From: Psychrobacillus sp. INOP01
GTDB lineage: Bacteria; Bacillota; Bacilli; Bacillales_A; Planococcaceae
Reading direction: 5' to 3'
NCBI RefSeq assembly: GCF_018140925.1
Contig: NZ_CP073315.1
Location: 3,224,001 to 3,288,000, forward strand
DNA length: 64,000 bases
The translations under genes were made by a program, and so were the position numbers. Within the stretch, counting starts at the first letter, position 1, and each line of letters opens with the position of its first letter. The notes under the pieces were generated by a model. The model was given only the letters and a program-made list of their open reading frames with translations. It searched no databases and was not told the DNA's origin. Below are positions 35,437-43,782 of this stretch, one piece after another.

Positions 35437-36582
35437 ATGACGAATAAGAATTTTGAAAAACAATCGTTAGATGTTATTTTCGATCGGATGGTCGAAGTGA
35501 TGGATCATTCGAAGAAGGATATATTCATTATAAGCGAACAAAGTCGACAAAGCTTTGAAGAAATGAAAGTGGAGTTAGAAATTATTCGTGGAGATATCGA
35601 GACGGTTATAATTGAAGGAGATATGCTCGAATCGAAATCGAAGCTTGCCAGAAATCGATTAGCAGAAGTCTCTAAGAATTTTGACTCATACGATGAACCA
35701 CAAGTTCGCCAAGCCTATGAAAATGCAAATGAAATTCAAATAAATCTTCTCATCAAACGTAGTGAGGAACGACAGCTAAGACATCGAAGAGACGATTTAG
35801 AACGCAGATTACAGGGCTTGTTGGAAATGATTGAACGTGCCGATCATCTGGTCAATCAGGTGAATATCGTCATGAATTACTTAACATCCGATTTGAAAAA
35901 TGTAGGAGCAGCACTTGAAAATGCAAAAATTAAACAAGATTTCACCTTGAAAATTATCGAAGCACAAGAGGAAGAACGCAAAAGACTTTCAAGGGAAATT
36001 CATGATGGCCCCGCGCAAATGCTAGCGAATGTACTACTCAGAACAGATTTAATCAATCTTACATATCAGCAGCGTGGTGGAGACGAAGCGATGAAAGAAA
36101 TTATTGATCTTAAAAAAATGGTTCGTAATGCATTATCAGAAGTACGTCGTATCATTTACGACCTTCGACCAATGGCATTGGACGATTTAGGGTTAATACC
36201 AACGCTTCGAAAATATATAACGACAATCGAAGAATACAATCCAGAAGGTAAGATTAATTTCCAAACTTTTGGAGAAGAGAAAAGGCTAGAAACCAATTTT
36301 GAAGTAGCCATTTTCCGCATAGTCCAAGAGTGTTTAACAAATGGAACGAAACATGGGAAATTTACAGAAGCATGGGTGAAAGTAGAATGGTTGAAACAAA
36401 AGATAAATATTATCGTCAAAGATAATGGGGCTGGATTTGATCCAGAGGTTGCAAAAGAAAAATCCTTTGGGTTAATAGGTATGAAAGAACGAGTGGATTT
36501 GTTAGAGGGAACGATGAAAATTATTTCATCCCCTGGCAGAGGTACTACTATTTTGTTTAGTATCCCATTAAATGAGGAATAG
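35437..36582 (+). CDS. degS: sensor histidine kinase DegS
   Basis: 381-residue cytoplasmic kinase without membrane segments. A long coiled-coil sensor region (about 1-165) precedes the HisKA_3 helix with phosphorylated H189 in RLSREIHDGPAQML and the ATPase domain (VQECLTNGTKHGK, DNGAGFDPE, GLIGMKERV). Partner of DegU, encoded 30 bp downstream. The pair controls exoenzymes, competence, motility and biofilm in B. subtilis. Its place upstream of the com and flagellar genes is ancestral. Confidence 0.95.
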   Translation: MTNKNFEKQSLDVIFDRMVEVMDHSKKDIFIISEQSRQSFEEMKVELEIIRGDIETVIIEGDMLESKSKLARNRLAEVSKNFDSYDEPQVRQAYENANEIQINLLIKRSEERQLRHRRDDLERRLQGLLEMIERADHLVNQVNIVMNYLTSDLKNVGAALENAKIKQDFTLKIIEAQEEERKRLSREIHDGPAQMLANVLLRTDLINLTYQQRGGDEAMKEIIDLKKMVRNALSEVRRIIYDLRPMALDDLGLIPTLRKYITTIEEYNPEGKINFQTFGEEKRLETNFEVAIFRIVQECLTNGTKHGKFTEAWVKVEWLKQKINIIVKDNGAGFDPEVAKEKSFGLIGMKERVDLLEGTMKIISSPGRGTTILFSIPLNEE

Positions 36583-36617
36583 TAAATACGGCTTTTTAAT
36601 TATAGGAGGAAATGAAC

Positions 36618-37292
36618 ATGACAAAAATAATAATCATAGATGATCACCAACTATTTCGCGAGGGAGTAAAACGTATTTTAGATTTTGAAGACTCTTTCGA
36701 AGTAATAGCAGAAGGTGACGACGGCAATGACGTCCTAAACCTTTATGAAAAGCATCTACCAGATGTAGTATTAATGGATATTAATATGCCTACTAAAAAT
36801 GGAGTAGAAGCAACAGGAGAATTATTAGAAAAATTCCCAGAAGCAAAAGTAATCATCCTATCTATCCATGACGATGAATCCTATGTATCACATGCATTAA
36901 AAACAGGTGCACTTGGATACATGTTAAAAGAAATGGATGCCAATGCCATTGTCTCAGCTATCAAAGTAGTAGCAAAAGGCGGATCATACCTACATCCAAA
37001 AGTAACACGTAACCTAGTAGCTGAATTCCGTCGCCTAAGCGAGCGCGAAAACAAAGGAAACTTCCATCAAACAGAAATTCGTCGTCCATTCCATTTACTA
37101 ACAAAACGTGAATGTGAAGTACTACAATTACTAACAGATGGCCAAAGCAACCGCACAATCGGAGAAACACTATTCATCTCCGAAAAAACCGTGAAAAATC
37201 ACGTATCCAGCATCCTTCAAAAAATGAACGTAAACGACCGTACCCAAGCCGTAGTAACCGGCATCAAAAACGGTTGGGTTGAAGTTCGCTAA
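36618..37292 (+). CDS. degU: response regulator DegU
   Basis: 224 residues from ATG 36618 (AGGAGG 8 bases upstream; the ATG at 36612 is too close). Receiver domain with D8/D9 ([13 protein letters not shown]), phospho-acceptor D54 (VVLMDINMP), S/T near 82 and K near 104. LuxR/NarL-type helix-turn-helix ([21 protein letters not shown] ... [13 protein letters not shown]) at about 158-215. Synonymous codons in the second half shift towards C-ending forms, a trend that continues into the downstream genes. Confidence 0.95.
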   Translation: MTKIIIIDDHQLFREGVKRILDFEDSFEVIAEGDDGNDVLNLYEKHLPDVVLMDINMPTKNGVEATGELLEKFPEAKVIILSIHDDESYVSHALKTGALGYMLKEMDANAIVSAIKVVAKGGSYLHPKVTRNLVAEFRRLSERENKGNFHQTEIRRPFHLLTKRECEVLQLLTDGQSNRTIGETLFISEKTVKNHVSSILQKMNVNDRTQAVVTGIKNGWVEVR

Positions 37293-37296
37293 TCAT

Positions 37297-37333
37297 AAAC
37301 CCCTTTCTTGCATGTGCAAGAGAGGGGTTTTGT
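37297..37333 (+). terminator. rho-independent terminator
   Basis: AAACCCCTTTCTTGCA and TGCAAGAGAGGGGTTTT form the stem; ends degSU. Confidence 0.85.
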
Positions 37334-37364
37334 TTTGGAAAAATAATGCCATAAAGAGGTAATG

Positions 37365-37529
37365 TTGTGCAAACGACTACTAATGTAGCGAGAAACCACA
37401 GGGAAGTTGCGTAAACCCCTCCGAACGTTGCGCGTCCGAAAAACATTGCGCATATCGAATTGACTGTTGCGCAAAAGTTCCCTAATGTTGCGAGAAACTC
37501 CACCAAAGTTGCGCAACCAAAAACGTCAC
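37365..37529 (+). repeat. 21-bp phased array, word TTGCG(CAA)
   Basis: Eight units start at 37365, 37386, 37407, 37428, 37446, 37467, 37488 and 37509; steps are 21, 21, 21, 18, 21, 21 and 21 bp. Core TTGCG (variants TTGTG, TAGCG) is often extended to the palindrome TTGCGCAA. Bases between cores vary. It fills the spacer between the degU terminator and the convergent broken NERD gene. Some units (AAAAACA then TTGCG-ATA) recur in the array at 61374. Confidence 0.75.
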
Positions 37530-37540
37530 TCACCAATCCA

Positions 37541-38466
37541 TCACTTCTTCTTATTCTCCAAAAAGTATCGACTAGGACCAGACCCATGAGCTATCAAATC
37601 CATACTATTTAACATGCGTGAAGCAGCATATTTCGAATCTATCATGCAAAATCTACGAAACTCTTTATTAGTAATTTTTTTATCAATTATCCAAAAGTAA
37701 TCTCATACCGCTGATATATGTGCATAACGATCACTTTTTCTGCAAGCCATGCAACGCCATGTTGTATGTACACGCTGCATCCCGAACACTCCGCAACTCG
37801 GACACTCCACGCCCATCCTTATTTCACTCGAAGGAATCCAATAATATTCGCAAAGTGGTGAATACACAAAAGTAGTTCTACTCTCTCGTATGAGCTTTTC
37901 AAGAATCATCAACTCTCCATCCGAAAAACTAGTACTATTACAACTATTGTACATCTGAGTCACTCTCTCAACCATGCTCTCTAACTTATATATGGGATAA
38001 TGGGTAGGCTTTTGCATAATGCGGCAGGACTTAGAGGTCATGATGACAGCACCAGTCACTTTAATCTGTGGAAGGGTCTTACGTAGAAATTCTTTCATGA
38101 AGCGAATATGTCGCATCAATTGAAAATATGGATTAGAAAAGGGGGTCTCTACTCCATTTTCTTCCTTATAAAATTCATCAAGTTCTTCATTAAAATACAA
38201 GCGGCCACTTATATTTTTCGACTCGAGGACATACAACATCGGTCGGTCACAACAATACAGTCGATTTGCACTTTCCAATCATCTAGCTCCAAACAGACAT
38301 CCGAAAAAACTTGAAACTCACCGCACAAACGTAACTCCTTCAATCTATCAACAAGCCGGTTCTCACCACGCATTCCAGCCTCCTGTTTTCGAATCTCTTC
38401 CCGAATAAAATCAACCATACCAGATCCCTCAGGTAGCCTCTTCAACAAAGCGAAATGTCCACTCAA
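37541..38466 (-). pseudogene. NERD-domain nuclease-related protein, frameshift plus nonsense
   Basis: The product begins at TTG 38466 (AAAGGAG 8 bases upstream) with ALLKRLPEG and AGMRGENRLVDRL, then QIDCIVVTDR. One base is missing near 38232-38248; the next frame continues VLESKNISGRLYF, the core E-x-K NERD motif, then RHIRFMKEFL and a four-cysteine zinc motif (CPSCG ... CMAC). A TGA at 37703-37705 interrupts the frame, but it stays open after it (DYFWIIDKKITNKEFRRF ... GSGPSRYFLE) to 37541. Repaired length is about 308-314 residues, normal for Bacillus NERD proteins. Two independent lesions make loss of function very likely. Confidence 0.82.
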
Positions 38467-38596
38467 TACTTCAGCTCCTTTCAACCTATATCTTACATTC
38501 CAATGACGGAATATTCTACCTATTTGTAATGGGAACTTATTAATTGAGTTTTCGTCCTAATTATGACAAAATAACCTTCAGCAGGAGGAGACATAC

Positions 38597-39178
38597 ATGA
38601 AAATATTCCAAACGATTACACTCGCAGCCTTTGCACTAACGCTGGCAGCTTGCAATAGTAACGAAGAAACAAACCAAAACACGAATTCCGCAGGTGACAT
38701 CGCTCCAACGAACACACAGGTCACAACAGATCATGGTGCGGAAGACAAAAGCGAAACCAATGTAGGCTTTGAATTGTCAGGTGGCAATATTGAAGAAGCG
38801 ACTAATGTACCAGAAAAAGAAAAAACGGCATTAATCGATTCCTTCACCGAATACATGGAATCATTTAACGAAGAAGATATTAAGCGCTACATGAATACAA
38901 TCTCCAAAAATCCTGAAGGCTTCAACTACGATGATGAAAAAATTATGGTTGAAAAAACCTTCAACGACTACGACACGATACGTACAGCGGATAACATCAC
39001 CATCATCAAATACGACAAATCGCAAGCCCAAGTATTCTCCAATATTCACACTTCACTAAAGCAAACCGACACAGGCGCTAAGCTAGACCAAAACGGTCGC
39101 CAAGTAACTGTATTTGTCAACGAAGACGATAAATGGCTAGTCTCCAGTGTTTACTACATTGGCGAAACAACTGAATAA
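38597..39178 (+). CDS. lipoprotein with NTF2-like domain
   Basis: 193 residues. Lipobox LAAC with lipidated C19 after a short signal peptide (MKIFQTITLAAFALTLAAC). A Thr/Asn/Glu-rich linker to about 70 and a globular part (FTEYMESFNEEDIKRYMNTI, then VFVNEDDKWLVSSVYYIG) have the helix-then-curved-sheet pattern of NTF2/SnoaL folds. AGGAGGAG lies before the ATG. Not part of the conserved deg-com order, so it is an insertion at this locus together with the NERD gene. Function unknown. Confidence 0.75.
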   Translation: MKIFQTITLAAFALTLAACNSNEETNQNTNSAGDIAPTNTQVTTDHGAEDKSETNVGFELSGGNIEEATNVPEKEKTALIDSFTEYMESFNEEDIKRYMNTISKNPEGFNYDDEKIMVEKTFNDYDTIRTADNITIIKYDKSQAQVFSNIHTSLKQTDTGAKLDQNGRQVTVFVNEDDKWLVSSVYYIGETTE

Positions 39179-39186
39179 AAACTCTT

Positions 39187-39228
39187 CCCCCATACATATA
39201 TGACAAATATCATGTTTGGGGCTTTTTA
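39187..39228 (+). terminator. rho-independent terminator
   Basis: CCCCATACAT and ATGTTTGGGG pair with one mismatch, followed by CTTTTTAA. Confidence 0.65.
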
Positions 39229-39286
39229 ATGCTTTCATTTCAACCAATTATTCAGTAAACTTACAAATAGGAGTGTGATTTATAAA

Positions 39287-40132
39287 ATGAAGACAGCAAT
39301 CGTAACCGACAGCACCGCATATATCCCGAAAGAAATTCGTGACCAACTGAATATTCATATGGTGCCGCTAAGCGTTGTCATCGGAAATAACACCTACCAA
39401 GAAGAACTAGACTTAGGCACCACAGAATTCTACGATAAAATCCGAAATGGTGGTGCTCTCCCAAAGACATCCCAGCCTGCTCTTGGAAAATTTATCGAAA
39501 CATATGAACAACTAGCGAAAGAATACGATGCAGTTATCTCCATCCACTTATCAAGTGGCATCAGTGGAACATTTGCTGGAGCAGTACAAGCAGGAGAAAT
39601 GGTAGACGACATCGATGTACGCACTTTCGACACAGAACTTTCCTGTATGGTCCAGGGCTTCTACGTACTAAAAGCCGCTGAAATGGCTGGGTCAGGTGCT
39701 ACTCCAGACGCCATTATGCAACAGCTAAATAACATGAAACAAACGATGCGTGCATACTTCATGGTCGACAATCTAGACCATCTCCATCGCGGTGGAAGAC
39801 TTAACGGCTTTGAGCGTGTTATTGGTTCAGTTCTGCAAGTTAAACCGATACTGCACTTCGAAAACAAAGTCATCGTTCCATTCGAAAAAGTCCGTACGCG
39901 CAAAAAAGCGATGAAACGTATATCGGACATGCTTCAGGAAGATGCTGACCAATTCAACAGCGTAAAAGCAACAATCATCCATGCAAACAACGAAAACGAA
40001 GCAATCGCATGGAAAAACGAACTCCAAGCAACAATGCCAAACGTAGATTTCACAATCAGCTATTTCGGTCCAGTGATTGGTACGCACCTTGGTGAAGGCT
40101 CGATGGGACTCGGTTGGTATAATAATAACTAA
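39287..40132 (+). CDS. DegV family fatty-acid-binding protein
   Basis: 281 residues from ATG 39287, giving the standard DegV start MKTAIVTDSTAYIP. The fold binds a fatty acid; SLSSGISGTF-like ISIHLSSGISGTF, TSQPALGKF and NLDHLHRGGRL are family signatures. DegV (FakB) proteins present fatty acids to the FakA kinase. B. subtilis YviA occupies the same place between degU and comFA, so the position is syntenic. AGGAG is present but 13 bases from the ATG, a long spacing. Confidence 0.9.
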   Translation: MKTAIVTDSTAYIPKEIRDQLNIHMVPLSVVIGNNTYQEELDLGTTEFYDKIRNGGALPKTSQPALGKFIETYEQLAKEYDAVISIHLSSGISGTFAGAVQAGEMVDDIDVRTFDTELSCMVQGFYVLKAAEMAGSGATPDAIMQQLNNMKQTMRAYFMVDNLDHLHRGGRLNGFERVIGSVLQVKPILHFENKVIVPFEKVRTRKKAMKRISDMLQEDADQFNSVKATIIHANNENEAIAWKNELQATMPNVDFTISYFGPVIGTHLGEGSMGLGWYNNN

Positions 40133-40146
40133 TTAGGAGAATGCCC

Positions 40147-41475
40147 ATGAACGAACAACTGCAACAATTTCTCACTGGCCGAATTTGGCTTCGCGAACAC
40201 ACACCATTCCCACGCGAAGTCATCGACGCCCACATCGACTCCGGTCACATCCACCTAAAGCCTGGCATCAACACAATTACACAGTCCGTCCTTTTTTGGC
40301 AATCAAAGAAGAGTGTCTGCAACAGATGCCACAATACGAACCAATCCTTATTTCACTCATTCAACTGTGCACGCTGTAACAAAATTTGTACCTATTGCCG
40401 CCACTGTATACGAATGGGACGGGTGAGCAGTTGTTCGGAGTTACTCCTTTGGGACAAGCAGCATGCTCACGGCGTGAACATTCATATGTTTGCATGGAGC
40501 GGCCAGCTAACTCCACTTCAACAAAAGGCAAGTGAAGAACTACTTTCAAGTGTCGAACAAAATCAGTCACACTTAGTCCACGCTGTATGTGGAGCAGGAA
40601 AAACAGAGCTCCTATTTCCAGCCATATTTGCAAGCTTACAGGCAGGGAAAAGGGTTTGCGTTGCCGCCCCGAGAACCGATGTTATTTTAGAGTTATTCCC
40701 TCGCTTTCAAAAAGTCTTCCCAAACACAACAATTCACGCACTGTACGGAGGTGCACCTGACCAACAAGGTTTTGCCGAATTAGTGCTCGCCACAACCCAT
40801 CAACTCTATCGATTTGAACAAGCCTTCGACGTCCTATTCGTCGATGAAGCAGATGCTTTTCCCTATTACGCAGACGAAACACTCCAACAAGCAGTCTCAA
40901 AAGCCGCTAAACAACACGCTGCCATTCATTATGTAACAGCCACTCCTACTAAATTATTAAAAACAACCAACCAATCCATTCTCACAAGAAGATATCACGG
41001 CCAAGACCTTCCAGTACCACGATTCGATAGTCTCTGGGGATACGCAAGGCAACTGAAAAAAGGGAAAATCCCTTCTAAACTACAAAAGTGGATAAATGAA
41101 AAAATAGAAACGAAGACGCCTTTTCTCATCTTTCTCCCTACTATTAAAATGCTAGAAAACTTCCCAGGAGAGTTACCAAGAGTACATGCCGAGCATCCAG
41201 ATAGGAAAGAACTAGTCATGCTATTACGAGAAAAGAAAATACCTGGCTTATTAACAACAACCATATTAGAACGAGGGGTAACGATTGAAAATGTCCATGT
41301 AGCCGTAGTCGGTGCAGAGCAACCGATTTTCACCTCCAGTGCGCTCATTCAAATAAGTGGACGAGTCGGTAGATCAGCGCAGTATCCAGATGGAGATATT
41401 GTGTTCTTTCACCATGGAATTAGTATAGAAATGGATAAAGCACAGGATGCGATAGAAGGGTGGAATCGTTCATGA
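40147..41475 (+). CDS. comFA: late competence helicase ComFA
   Basis: 442 residues from ATG 40147 (AGGAG suitably spaced; the ATG at 40141 is too close). A zinc-binding cysteine cluster (CNRC, CARC, CTYCRHC, about residues 56-90) precedes a superfamily 2 helicase: Walker A VCGAGKTE, DEAD box VDEADAF, ATPT motif III, and C-terminal motifs TTTILERGVTIENV and QISGRVGRSAQYPDG. It is the ATPase that helps pull single-stranded DNA through ComEC during transformation. It overlaps comFC by four bases; the comFB of B. subtilis is absent here. Confidence 0.93.
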   Translation: MNEQLQQFLTGRIWLREHTPFPREVIDAHIDSGHIHLKPGINTITQSVLFWQSKKSVCNRCHNTNQSLFHSFNCARCNKICTYCRHCIRMGRVSSCSELLLWDKQHAHGVNIHMFAWSGQLTPLQQKASEELLSSVEQNQSHLVHAVCGAGKTELLFPAIFASLQAGKRVCVAAPRTDVILELFPRFQKVFPNTTIHALYGGAPDQQGFAELVLATTHQLYRFEQAFDVLFVDEADAFPYYADETLQQAVSKAAKQHAAIHYVTATPTKLLKTTNQSILTRRYHGQDLPVPRFDSLWGYARQLKKGKIPSKLQKWINEKIETKTPFLIFLPTIKMLENFPGELPRVHAEHPDRKELVMLLREKKIPGLLTTTILERGVTIENVHVAVVGAEQPIFTSSALIQISGRVGRSAQYPDGDIVFFHHGISIEMDKAQDAIEGWNRS

Positions 41476-42095
41476 CCTGCTTAATTTGCGGCGCTTCTTA
41501 TCAATCTACGCCAACCTGGTCCAAGCTTTTTTTATACGAGCTAGACTCTTCTACTTGCTCAAGATGCTTCGATAAATTTGAAATATCAGAGTCGACCATT
41601 GATTTTACGGATTTTCTAGGAACTCCTTATGAAGGCGCAGTCGACTCAGTCTTTTGTATATACACCTACAATGAGCCAATGAAAGAATACTTACTCCAAT
41701 ATAAATTCCTGCAAGACGTTGCATTAGCAAAAGTATTTGCTCCCAAGCTGCAACAGGCATGTCAGACGAAGGAAGGTATTGTTGTCCCGATTGCCATGCA
41801 TCCAGAAAAATTAGTACTACGCACTTTCGCACAAGTCGAGGAGCTGCTAAATGCAGCACAAATTTCTTATCAACAATTACTCATTAAAACTAAATCTGAA
41901 TCTCAAGGTAAGAAAACAAAAAGGGACCGTTTAAAAACAACAAATCTGTTCGATGCATTCCAAACAATCGAGGCAACAAATTATATTTTATTCGACGACA
42001 TTTACACTACAGGTGCAACCATTCACCAGGCAGCGAAGATTTTAAAGGATGCAGGTGCCAAAAGTGTCGACGCAATCACTTTAATAAAAGGCTAA
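41472..42095 (+). CDS. comFC: competence protein ComFC
   Basis: 207 residues from ATG 41472, overlapping the comFA stop (ATGA). N-terminal zinc ribbon (CLICG ... CSRC) and phosphoribosyltransferase-type domain with the PRPP loop ILFDDIYTTGATI (about 176-188). ComFC works with ComFA and DprA in natural transformation. The K-x-K-K-T-K-R-D-R segment (about 147-155) is family-typical. Its last codons contain a possible sigma-D promoter for the next gene. Confidence 0.92.
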   Translation: MTCLICGASYQSTPTWSKLFLYELDSSTCSRCFDKFEISESTIDFTDFLGTPYEGAVDSVFCIYTYNEPMKEYLLQYKFLQDVALAKVFAPKLQQACQTKEGIVVPIAMHPEKLVLRTFAQVEELLNAAQISYQQLLIKTKSESQGKKTKRDRLKTTNLFDAFQTIEATNYILFDDIYTTGATIHQAAKILKDAGAKSVDAITLIKG

Positions 42096-42106
42096 CTTGC
42101 CGATAT
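42081..42106 (+). promoter_or_regulatory. candidate sigma-D promoter before yvyF
   Basis: GCCGATAT (42099-42106) is a perfect sigma-D -10. The -35 is weaker: TTAA with a 14-bp spacer. It overlaps the comFC stop. Confidence 0.45.
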
Positions 42107-42138
42107 AAAGTAAGAGAATATAATCTGGAGGTAACAAC

Positions 42139-42555
42139 ATGGGTGAACTAAAAAATTGTCCGTCATGCGGCGACTTTTTTAACTATACGGGACTTAGAGA
42201 AGTATGTAACAATTGCGCAATGAACGAAGAAAAATTATACGAAGTAGTATACCGCTTCCTCCGTAAGCGCGAAAACCGTGCAGCAACTGTGGAGCGGATT
42301 GTAGAAGCAACCGGCGTGGAAGAGTCACTACTACATAAATGGGTACGCAAAAACCGTTTACAACCAGCCATGTTCCCAAACCTAGGCTATCCGTGCGACA
42401 GCTGTGGGAAAATCACACAATCAGGGAAACTATGCAAAACTTGCGTAGATGACTTACAATCTGGACTTCGCCAATTTGACGCAGCAAAAGAATTCCGAGA
42501 AAAAGTTTCCGAAAGAGAAAGTGGTACTTACTATTCAGATAACAAGAAGAAATAA
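42139..42555 (+). CDS. yvyF: flagellar operon protein YvyF
   Basis: 138 residues. N-terminal zinc knuckle (CPSCGDFF ... CNNC, about 6-27), helix-turn-helix-like middle (VERIVEATGVEESLLHKWVR) and a second zinc knuckle (CDSCGKI ... CKTC). The family is found only beside flgM in Bacillales and is of unknown function; the layout suggests a regulator. GGAGG lies before the ATG. Confidence 0.9.
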   Translation: MGELKNCPSCGDFFNYTGLREVCNNCAMNEEKLYEVVYRFLRKRENRAATVERIVEATGVEESLLHKWVRKNRLQPAMFPNLGYPCDSCGKITQSGKLCKTCVDDLQSGLRQFDAAKEFREKVSERESGTYYSDNKKK

Positions 42556-42580
42556 CTCTCACCTCGTGTGGGAGTTTTTA
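42556..42580 (+). terminator. short terminator
   Basis: AACTCTCAC and GTGTGGGAGTT pair with a small bulge, followed by TTTTA. It separates yvyF from flgM. Confidence 0.55.
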
Positions 42581-42606
42581 CTTTATCTAAACCAATCCTA
42601 ACTGCA

Positions 42607-42732
42607 ACATAAAAGAACTTAACTACCACATAAACACACCAAATCAACACATAAACTTACCTAACTACCACATAAGGAACAATGACTACCACATAAATCC
42701 GCATATTCACCACATAACCTTCCATTAACTCC
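42607..42732 (+). repeat. perfect 21-bp phased array, word ACCACATAA
   Basis: ACATAA starts at 42607, 42628, 42649, 42670, 42691 and 42712: five consecutive steps of exactly 21 bp. The word extends left to about YHACC-ACATAA; the other 10 bases of each unit are not conserved. It lies between the yvyF terminator and the flgM promoter. Confidence 0.8.
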
Positions 42733-42817
42733 GCTCAAGCCCCACCAAAAGACACTCCAATTCCAATAGATCCTTTAATTCCCAAGACCTATTCCATACA
42801 AATCGTTCAAATTACTC

Positions 42818-42844
42818 TAAACACTTCATATTTCGTGCCGAAAT
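42818..42844 (+). promoter_or_regulatory. sigma-D promoter of the flgM operon
   Basis: TAAA (42818-42821), 15 bases, GCCGAAAT (42837-42844); one mismatch to the sigma-D consensus TAAA-N15-GCCGATAT. It lies 43 bp before the flgM ATG. Confidence 0.82.
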
Positions 42845-42887
42845 AAGATATAGACACTTCGAAAAGAAGAGGGGAGGACGAAATTAT

Positions 42888-43151
42888 ATGAAAATCACAA
42901 ATGTTGGTGTAAACCAGATTAATCCATACAAACGCAATCAACAGCAAGCTGAAAAAGTACAAAACACAACTAAAACTACTGCAGATCAGTTGGAAATATC
43001 GTCTGCTGCTAAAAGCATGCAAACAAAATCGCCTGTTGAAGTAAAACAAGCAGAACGAGTTGCCGCCATCAAAGCAGATATCGATGCAGGAACTTACAAA
43101 GTAGATGCAAAGAAACTAGCATCGAACATCCTAAATTACTATCGCCTATAA
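42888..43151 (+). CDS. flgM: anti-sigma-D factor FlgM
   Basis: 87 residues. N-terminal linker with INPYKRNQQQ and the C-terminal sigma-binding helices (DQLEISSAAKSMQ; VKQAERVAAIKADIDAGTY; KKLASNILNYY). FlgM holds sigma-D inactive until the hook is complete. It has a sigma-D promoter of its own, a negative feedback loop. GGGGAGG precedes the ATG. The stop codon is the first triplet of the structured element that follows. Confidence 0.93.
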   Translation: MKITNVGVNQINPYKRNQQQAEKVQNTTKTTADQLEISSAAKSMQTKSPVEVKQAERVAAIKADIDAGTYKVDAKKLASNILNYYRL

Positions 43152-43258
43152 AGTGAAACTTCCATCAATTGAAATCACTATTCCATTGATGGTTAGTTGA
43201 AACAATCGGGGATTTACAGGCTGTTTATAAAAATATTACAGCCTGTTAAACCGGGATA
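43150..43258 (+). ncRNA. two-hairpin structured element, copy 2 (3' end of flgM)
   Basis: Starts on the flgM stop (TAAAGTGAAACTTC), then hairpin 1 (CCATCAAT 43162-43169 with ATTGATGG 43185-43192), GTTAGTTGAAAC-AATCGGG, hairpin 2 (ACAGGCTGT 43216-43224 with ACAGCCTGT 43238-43246) and TTAAACCGGGATAA. Same order as the element at 327-480, with shorter stems. In hairpin 2 two base pairs differ between copies and both changes are compensated. It fills the flgM-flgN gap and could affect expression of flgN. Confidence 0.6.
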
Positions 43259-43275
43259 AAAAGGAGCTTACAAAC

Positions 43276-43770
43276 ATGTCCATCGTTAACATTTTGCAAT
43301 CACTAACTAAACTAGATATGTTTCACAAAAGCTTGCTAGAGGTTGCATACAAAAAAACAGAAGCTATCAAAACGGGGGACATGGACAGTCTAAACCAGCT
43401 GCTCAAGGACGAGCAGGCACATGTAGCAGGCATTTCACAGCTAGAACAACAGCGTCAATCAGAGGTAACGGATTACCTTCGAGCAAAAGGAATTGCTCCT
43501 ACTGACAATCCAACTGTTGCACTTGTCTTAGAAAATACCAACACAGTCGAAGAAAAAGCTCAGCTAACAAAAGCACGTAATAATCTATTACTAACATTAG
43601 AAACATTAAAACACCAAAATGATCTAAATCAAAAATTAACTTTGCAATCACTTCAATTTGTTAATTTAACACTAGATGCATTAAGACCAAAGCCAGACCA
43701 AATAAACTACTCGAGATCTGAAGTACAAAGTCCCTCAAAAGACAAAACCTACTTCGACTCACAAGCATAA
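43276..43770 (+). CDS. flgN: flagellar chaperone FlgN (YvyG)
   Basis: 164 residues, all-helical coiled-coil protein of the FlgN family (LKDEQAHVAGISQLEQQRQ; KARNNLLLTLETLKHQNDLN). It is the export chaperone for hook-associated proteins FlgK and FlgL, encoded directly downstream. AAAAGGAG lies before the ATG. The gene order flgM-flgN-flgK-flgL matches B. subtilis. Confidence 0.88.
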   Translation: MSIVNILQSLTKLDMFHKSLLEVAYKKTEAIKTGDMDSLNQLLKDEQAHVAGISQLEQQRQSEVTDYLRAKGIAPTDNPTVALVLENTNTVEEKAQLTKARNNLLLTLETLKHQNDLNQKLTLQSLQFVNLTLDALRPKPDQINYSRSEVQSPSKDKTYFDSQA

Positions 43771-43782
43771 GGAGGCGAACCC

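Noticed and set aside
37264-37587. Minus-strand reading frame of 107 codons across the degU-downstream array
   Set aside because: The open frame comes from the 3n spacing (21 and 18 bp) of the repeats; no ribosome-binding site, low-complexity translation, and it overlaps the degU terminator.
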